From positions 15,109,447 to 15,173,446 of the forward strand of contig NC_092364.1 of the NCBI RefSeq assembly GCF_030848805.1: 64,000 nt of DNA. Direction: 5' to 3'. The position numbers and the translations under genes were made by a program. Numbering within the stretch: position 1 is the stretch's first letter; every line of letters begins with the position of its first letter. The DNA is from Temnothorax longispinosus. Taxonomy: Eukaryota > Arthropoda > Insecta > Hymenoptera > Formicidae. Of this stretch, positions 58,001 through 64,000 are shown in pieces. The notes under the pieces are model-generated. The model searched no databases, was not told the origin of the DNA, and saw only the letters and a program-made list of their open reading frames with translations.

Positions 58001-60104
58001 ATACTTATAGACGTTTATCGAGAGCGAAAGAGAGAGAGAGAAAGGAAGAGCGTGTGTGAGCGCGTGAATTGTGGCGGAGTGCGTGTGGCGAACGTATGGA
58101 CTTAGGTTAATCGTGTAAACGCGTTATAAGTACCTAATAGTGCCAGATCGCGCCGATCTGGATCGATAGACGGACGCAAAAGTATCCCCCGCTTTCTCGT
58201 TTCATGTTTTTTCTAACCGTCTTCAAAAGCCGTCTCGCGATGGAAACTTACCGTGCGTCGACGGATCGCCGCGATCTGGCCCGCGAAACGACGTTTACGG
58301 CCATTGGTTTTCGTGCCAAGAGACGATATCTCCCGCCCAAGTAGTTCGACGCTACGTTTTATCTACAACAGACGCCTCCATAACTGCACAAATGTGTGCA
58401 TTCTTGAGAGCGCAGATTGTAATTGTGCAAGCCGTCTTTAAAACTTCATCGACCGGAGTTCGATGCTCGCGTTACTTCAAACAACAATGCGTCATTTTGT
58501 ACGTGACAACAAAACACTGATATCCGAACAATAGGAAGAGATATTAATTAACAGATTTAATAGTAATTGTACGTTTGTAAAACTTATATAATTGACAGCT
58601 ATTTAAATAGCATTTAGCGATTAAAATGATTAGCTGTCATAATTTGATATCAAATTGTTTAATATTAATAATATTTGATATATATATTAATACACTAATA
58701 TTTCTACGACTGATATTTCTTATGTAAAGTTTCGCACACTTTAACAGCGCAGTGCACTTAAATAATTCAATTTCAGAAATATGCAAGAAGACCAAATTAA
58801 CATAAGCATTTGCGCAGATCGTATTTTCGATTAATTCTTCTGTATATTAGACAATACATTTACCGAAAACGTCGACGCGTAAATTTCAACGTCGAAATAA
58901 ATCGACCGCACCACTTTGTGGAAACCTGGAAACTCTGTCGCACTGTCAGTACGATATAAAGCTTAATCGATAATTATAGAAACCGTGCTGAATTTTAAAA
59001 GCGACTCGGGGACGCTTGCCGCATGTAAAAATAACTGCAACCGCAATTTAGCTCAGTGTCGGACGTGAAACGGCGGGGGAAATCGGTATAGCCAAATTAC
59101 GTGCCGCCACGTGTAAAGCTAAATTTCCTTTTTTTTTCGAGGTGCGCTTGCCCATACAAATACGCGATGAATCGCGACGCAACGCGCATTTCCACAGTTC
59201 CCAGTTGTAAATATCAAAGATTAGATTGCCAATTTAGCATGAAAGTCCTTTCACGTTGCGTCTTGCGATTATTAAAAGTTTCCACGCGACGTACTCAGCG
59301 TTCCTTTTGGGACATTCGATAAAAACAGCCTTACAATGAAATATTAATTTGATTCTTTCAAAAAAAGAAACTACACAGCGTGTCGAATACGTTTGATAAA
59401 TTTTGTACGTTGTGATACGACGATGTCAATAGGTCTCGATTGTCCAGCACAAATCCAGTGCGAAAATAATACGAATTCGAAAGAAATTTCGTACGACGAA
59501 ATAATAATCACGCTAATAATACGATCGCGGAGCGTAGAAATAATGTCCTCCACTTTCGTAGGGAAAGATTTTACTCGTGGCGGCCGTCGAGAGCGATCAA
59601 CCTATCATATCGTCAGACTTTCTTATTACGAATAATTGTTATCTATCACCGGATAATAAAGCGATAGATAATGCGTATATCGGGTATTAAGTCGTTAAAA
59701 AAAAAAGACAAGAATAATGATAAACGTCGTGCATGATAATGTTATGAGAGGAGAAGCTCATAAGGGATCGAGCGTCGAGCGAAAACGAAAGAAACCTTTC
59801 CAAGAACTATGTCGAAGTACCCAGTGTGATTTAAACTGACAAATGTAAATCGCGCAATCGATAGCACGTTAGAGCGAAGACATACGTGCGAGTGATTTAA
59901 GATAATCGAACAAAAAAATCGTCGACGCGTCTTGCAATCGCGAGATTGCGTCCCGATCGTCCGTTACCGTTAACGTTTCTCGTGTTGATGTTCATCGTGA
60001 CACTTTTTCTATCCCCGAGTTCACTACGTGAAAAACCGGCGAACAAGCCGCGAAGCAATGTAACAATCCGCGCGCACGGAATATCCAGTTTGACGGAAAT
60101 CCCA

Positions 60105-60327
60105 CACTGAGAAAAAAATAATTAAATCCAAAAAAATATTCATTAGGTGGCTCCTAACAGCTTATTTACTTAATACACATATTTATTTAGAATTACATAT
60201 ATTTGCTTAATTTAAATAAAAATATCTAATTCTAAATAAATATGTGTATTATATTATTAAGTAAACAAAGCTGTTAGGAGCCACCTGATAAATATTTTTT
60301 TGGATCTAAATATTCTTTTTCTCAGTG
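60105..60327. mobile_element. MITE, CACTGAGAAA family, copy 2
   Basis: 223 bp with ends cactgagaaa and tttctcagtg, and the same inner inverted repeat (attaggtggctcctaacagc and its complement) as the copy at 9521. The centre is also palindromic (cacatatttatttagaatta and its complement). CA lies on both flanks, consistent with a 2-bp target duplication. Confidence 0.85.
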
Positions 60328-63300
60328 CACCGAAAAACCTCCTCGTCCTCCATCGGGTCGCAGAAACTCGATGATGCACCTCTTCCGATGGATGGTTCTA
60401 ACGTTTCCTAACACCCTGGATTTTCGATTGGATCGATATAGCGAGCTACATCAAAGTAAACCGATAATAGACTCTCTCTAATTAATGTTAAAGTGCCACG
60501 TTTGCGCACGTCGATCCAGATTACCATCCGGAGGAAAGGTGTAGAGGCTTCGCGTTTTCGTAATGTAACTATACTTGATTACGTTTACATGTGTAACTGT
60601 GTGATTACATGTCGCTCCCCGAGCAAGAGCAGGAATATCTCGGAGCACCTTCCGCAACACCCAATCGATTTAATCTCCATTTTTATACGTCACGACGACC
60701 GAACAAGCATCTCATTCTGCTCGACGCATTTGTCGCAATACGCTCACCCGATATTCCGACAGACTGTCCAATTTGTAAAAACGGATCTCTCTGCTTATGA
60801 TAACTTCCTAGGCAAAATGCCCATTTACAAAAAAAAATGAATTTTCGTCGAGCAGAATGTCTGCAGATATCTGCGTAACACACAAGAAAAATATGCCTCT
60901 GAAACTTGCACCGACGCAGCGTTGACACGTGTAAATGGAACGAGAGACCGCGCGAGAAAATACACAAGTATTTCCACGGCAAAAGAGGGGGAAAAAGAGA
61001 AAAAATAGCGTCTTCCAGTTTGCGCTTTCATTCATCGCTGCATTCCACTTACGCTTGTACCTTCGATTCAATCCTTCGTTCAATCCTCGTGCCATCCCGT
61101 GGCGTGATACGATCGACTCCCTTGTAAACCCATTGTATACCAATCAAATTTGTCACAATACAGGATCGTTTATTTAAATGTAACATGTAAGATATGCAAA
61201 CCCGATCCAAATTTATTTTTTTGTCTTTCGCAAAACGAAAGGTAAGTGCTGTAAATTTGCAATTTTACTTTCGCCGACACACAATCCTTTCGAAGATGGA
61301 CTTTATAATTACAAGAATAATTAATCCACGTTAAAGAGTAGAATTTATTCGTGTACGTTACAAAATCGGTAATTCGTATTTTATCCTATATGTCGTAATT
61401 TATTAAGAGGCATTTTCTGGCGAATCAGGAAATTCCACTCTGCGACTTGTGCACCAGCAATGCGCTAACGAAATAATGCATTATCATACCGACCATTAAT
61501 CATACAGCCTTACTCCTTGTCTCGCAATCAGCTTTGCACTTTATATAATTCATCACAGTATACTAACTTACATGACGGCAATTACGTTTTGTCATTGCTA
61601 ATTTAGAAACGCTAACTCAGATGGTAACTTCGTTATCAGCGCGAGTTGGTACTCCAAATCATCTCTAACAGATGACTCGCGTCTATTTCTATTTGCAAAA
61701 GTTATAAAAGTTAAAACAGAACCGATTATCAAAAGTTGAGAAACAAAACCAATTATCAAGAAGGTAACAGTTCATTAACGAACGGTAGAGAATTATGGGA
61801 CTACTTTAAATAGAGAATTATACTACTTTAAATTAACTGCAGAATCACATTTAATTAGATTCATGCATGCGATAACAGTTTCAATGTTTTGCCTGCTGTC
61901 TAAATTAAACTTAGAGTTAATAATCTTTATAACGCACACCGTAAGTCGGTCATTCAAATTAATTTCTTTTCGAAAAAATATTATTTGTAACATGTCCTGC
62001 TTATATCTCGTAAAATAACGGAAAAGTACAATATTGTTTCTATCTCATGTAATCATATATTATGTAAGTAATCGAATATCGTTATTCGTTTTTATAGAAT
62101 TCAAAAGGGTAGAATATTTCCTATGAAATCAAGTTCGCATTGGTATGCTAACCGGGTGACCTTATTCTTGAAAGGCGTTTCAAAAAGTTTCAGCAGAAGC
62201 GATCAAATCCTTCTTTACGGCGAGGATTCCGCAGAAATATCGCTTCGTGTTTCCCAGCTAATTTTCTTCGCGATCCCTTCTCGGGCTCGCGAGACTGAAG
62301 GCAGTAAAGATTCCGGCGACGTCGTCGGTTCGATGCATTTGCATTGGAATTATTTCAGTGAAATGGTTAGTGATCGATGAGCCCGCCGCTTCATCGTCGA
62401 ACCGGATTCGAACTGATTCGCCCCCTGCCTCATTCAGATGCTAATAACGCGCTTCCGATCGACGGTAACCAATCGCAAGTCGGATCTGCCCTCGAGGATT
62501 TTTATTTTATATATGCGCCGCACGACACACGATCATCGATAAACATCAGTCGCGACAATTTAAACCGCACGGACGTAATTTGTCGAAATTTTCTCGCCGC
62601 GGAATAACGAAACGTATTAATTAGCGTCAATTTATAAGAAACGAGATTAAGTTTCTCCATACACGCGATAAATATGACGCATATTAAATGAATATTAATC
62701 TGCATGTTTTATCACCATTAGCGTAATACCGAACAGCAGTATCAATATATCACTAGCCACCGTGTTATTTAAAACACAAGTGGAAATTGTAATTTCAGAA
62801 TATTCGAAGGAATACACGAGTAATAGTGTGACACGAAGGATGACGTATGGCTGCTACGATCAGAATCTATCAAATAAAACCAGCTGCCAGATGCATTATG
62901 TATGTTCATATATAAAATACATTTCGTTTGACACCGAATATTGATTGTTGCAATAAAAAAAATTTTTCACGAAAAATCGGAATATATATTTTTTTTGACA
63001 AATATCGCGTTGGCCAAGATACAAATATCGCGTATACATTTATCAAAATAAAAATCATTAATCTTTTATTATATTTATATTATTTACATATTAGCAATTT
63101 TGTTAACATGTGTGCTAATGTGTGTGTTGTCAATATTCTGCAGGAATATAAATAGATAAATAGAATAAAGTATTAATTCGTTATTTAATTTCAAAATTTA
63201 TGACTAATTGTTAGAGAATATTTACTAAATAATGTTACAAAAACAAGGGAAAAAATACCAAACGTAATTGTTTTAAAAAATGTCAATCTAAAAATTTAAT

Positions 63301-64000
63301 CGATTTAAAGATTTAAAAATCTTTAGATAAAAGTGGAGCAGCAATCTACGTATGTTTCTCTGAGATTCTGCGAACGGACGATATACTTGATCAAAATATG
63401 TATTTCCGTTGTTGAAAACACCCGAAATCTTATATGTAGTTCCCTTCAGAGATGCTCGTGTAATCACTACTATCTTGATTATCGCCAAGGTGCCAAATAC
63501 CATGTTGGCAGCGGGCGATCACGAAGGCACAATGCCTGGAGAGATTCCTTTGTCCGACGGCGCTGATCAGACGTTGTTCGAACCGTCTATCGCCACGAAA
63601 ATTCGACGCTTGCGCAATCGCGTTGTTTATATCATCGAGCAAGAGGAAAGAGGGGGAGGGGCGAGAGCGGCGCGGGATGAACAGAGAGAAAGGGATGAAG
63701 AGAGAGGGCCTCGATCAGGCCACGCGAGCGAGATGGTGGATGGGGGATCGAAGAGAGAGAAAGACGAGACGCGAAGTAGCGAGAGTACGAGGTGGTGTGG
63801 ATGCTAAATATAGGCAGGGTTGCCAGGTTGCAGAAACAGCCGCCGCCCCTTTGAGTACTGGGACCAGTTGGTTCTCCTAGCCCAGGGTAGGACGGGAAGA
63901 GAGAAGAAGGGTGGGAGGGAGGAATTGCGGGCGGCGGGAACGAGACGAGGGGGCGTGGGACAGGGGGGATGCAAGGTCGCGTCATTGATCGTGGGTGGAA
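60328..64000. other. Downstream intergenic region, no gene firmly identified
   Basis: Mostly AT-rich. A segment at 63430-63622 has a more coding-like composition in the plus frame (reading VPNTMLAAGDHEGTMPGEIP, then SDGADQTLFEPSIATKIRRL) but also an open frame on the minus strand. I could not decide between them or name a family. The last 350 bases are purine-rich and low in complexity. Confidence 0.4.

Larger units (their letters stand above)
56405..60104. other. Receptor 3' untranslated region and flank
   Basis: AATAAA occurs at 56700-56705. AT-rich tracts (57932-58000) and a GA-rich tract (58025-58048) follow, along with a mixed stretch with no gene recognised. ORFs at 57033-57413 (+) and 57159-57455 (-) are overlapping shadows without domain features. 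Confidence 0.5.

Noticed and set aside
62390..62430. ggattcgaact, the complement of a tRNA B box
   Set aside because: No A box is found upstream on the minus strand and no cloverleaf can be drawn.
63632..63985. Proline/Ser-rich minus-strand ORF at the window end
   Set aside because: It is an artefact of the purine-rich, low-complexity plus strand. The plus-strand frames there are equally open.

Overview
The window is animal nuclear DNA, most likely from a hymenopteran insect and plausibly an ant. This is an inference from three things. The two recognisable genes are insect-type (a Tret1-like sugar porter and an AMPA-type glutamate receptor). Both genes are split by GT-AG introns. AT-rich DNA alternates with CpG-rich non-coding patches, and small inverted-repeat transposons are frequent. 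No operons, rRNA genes or CRISPR arrays are present.

Layout. 1-1320 is a composite inverted-repeat element with a second small transposon nested in its left arm. 1721-1946 is a mariner-like MITE. 2905-5204 (+) is a complete four-exon gene for a 454-residue sugar transporter of the major facilitator superfamily. 5205-35381 is about 30 kb without a gene I can name. It holds microsatellites, several MITE-like elements (9521-9710, 10769-11330, 13990-14235, 34297-34883), CpG-rich patches and a few exon-like ORFs of uncertain reality. 35382-56114 (+) is the 3' part of a large ionotropic glutamate receptor gene: 15 exons and 780 codons, from the amino-terminal domain to a PDZ-ligand C-terminus. 56115-64000 is 3' flanking sequence, with an alternative C-terminal reading frame to 56404 and a second copy of the MITE seen at 9521.

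The two genes are on the same strand and show no functional link. The receptor lacks roughly its first 100-150 residues. I looked for those exons between 5 and 35 kb and did not recognise them, so they are either undetected or lie upstream of the window. In the second case the sugar transporter gene would sit inside a receptor intron.

The most interesting signals are: (a) a strongly coding proline-rich reading frame at 56126-56404, in a different frame from the canonical receptor C-terminus and reachable by alternative splicing; (b) families of small elements sharing CAC...GTG ends, one with an empty-site comparison inside the same window; (c) a tRNA-like sequence directly followed by a long near-perfect hairpin inside a receptor intron; (d) a duplicated short ORF with signal-peptide character and a splice donor on both sides of a hairpin and transposon; (e) an exon-like ORF on the minus strand near 31.1 kb.
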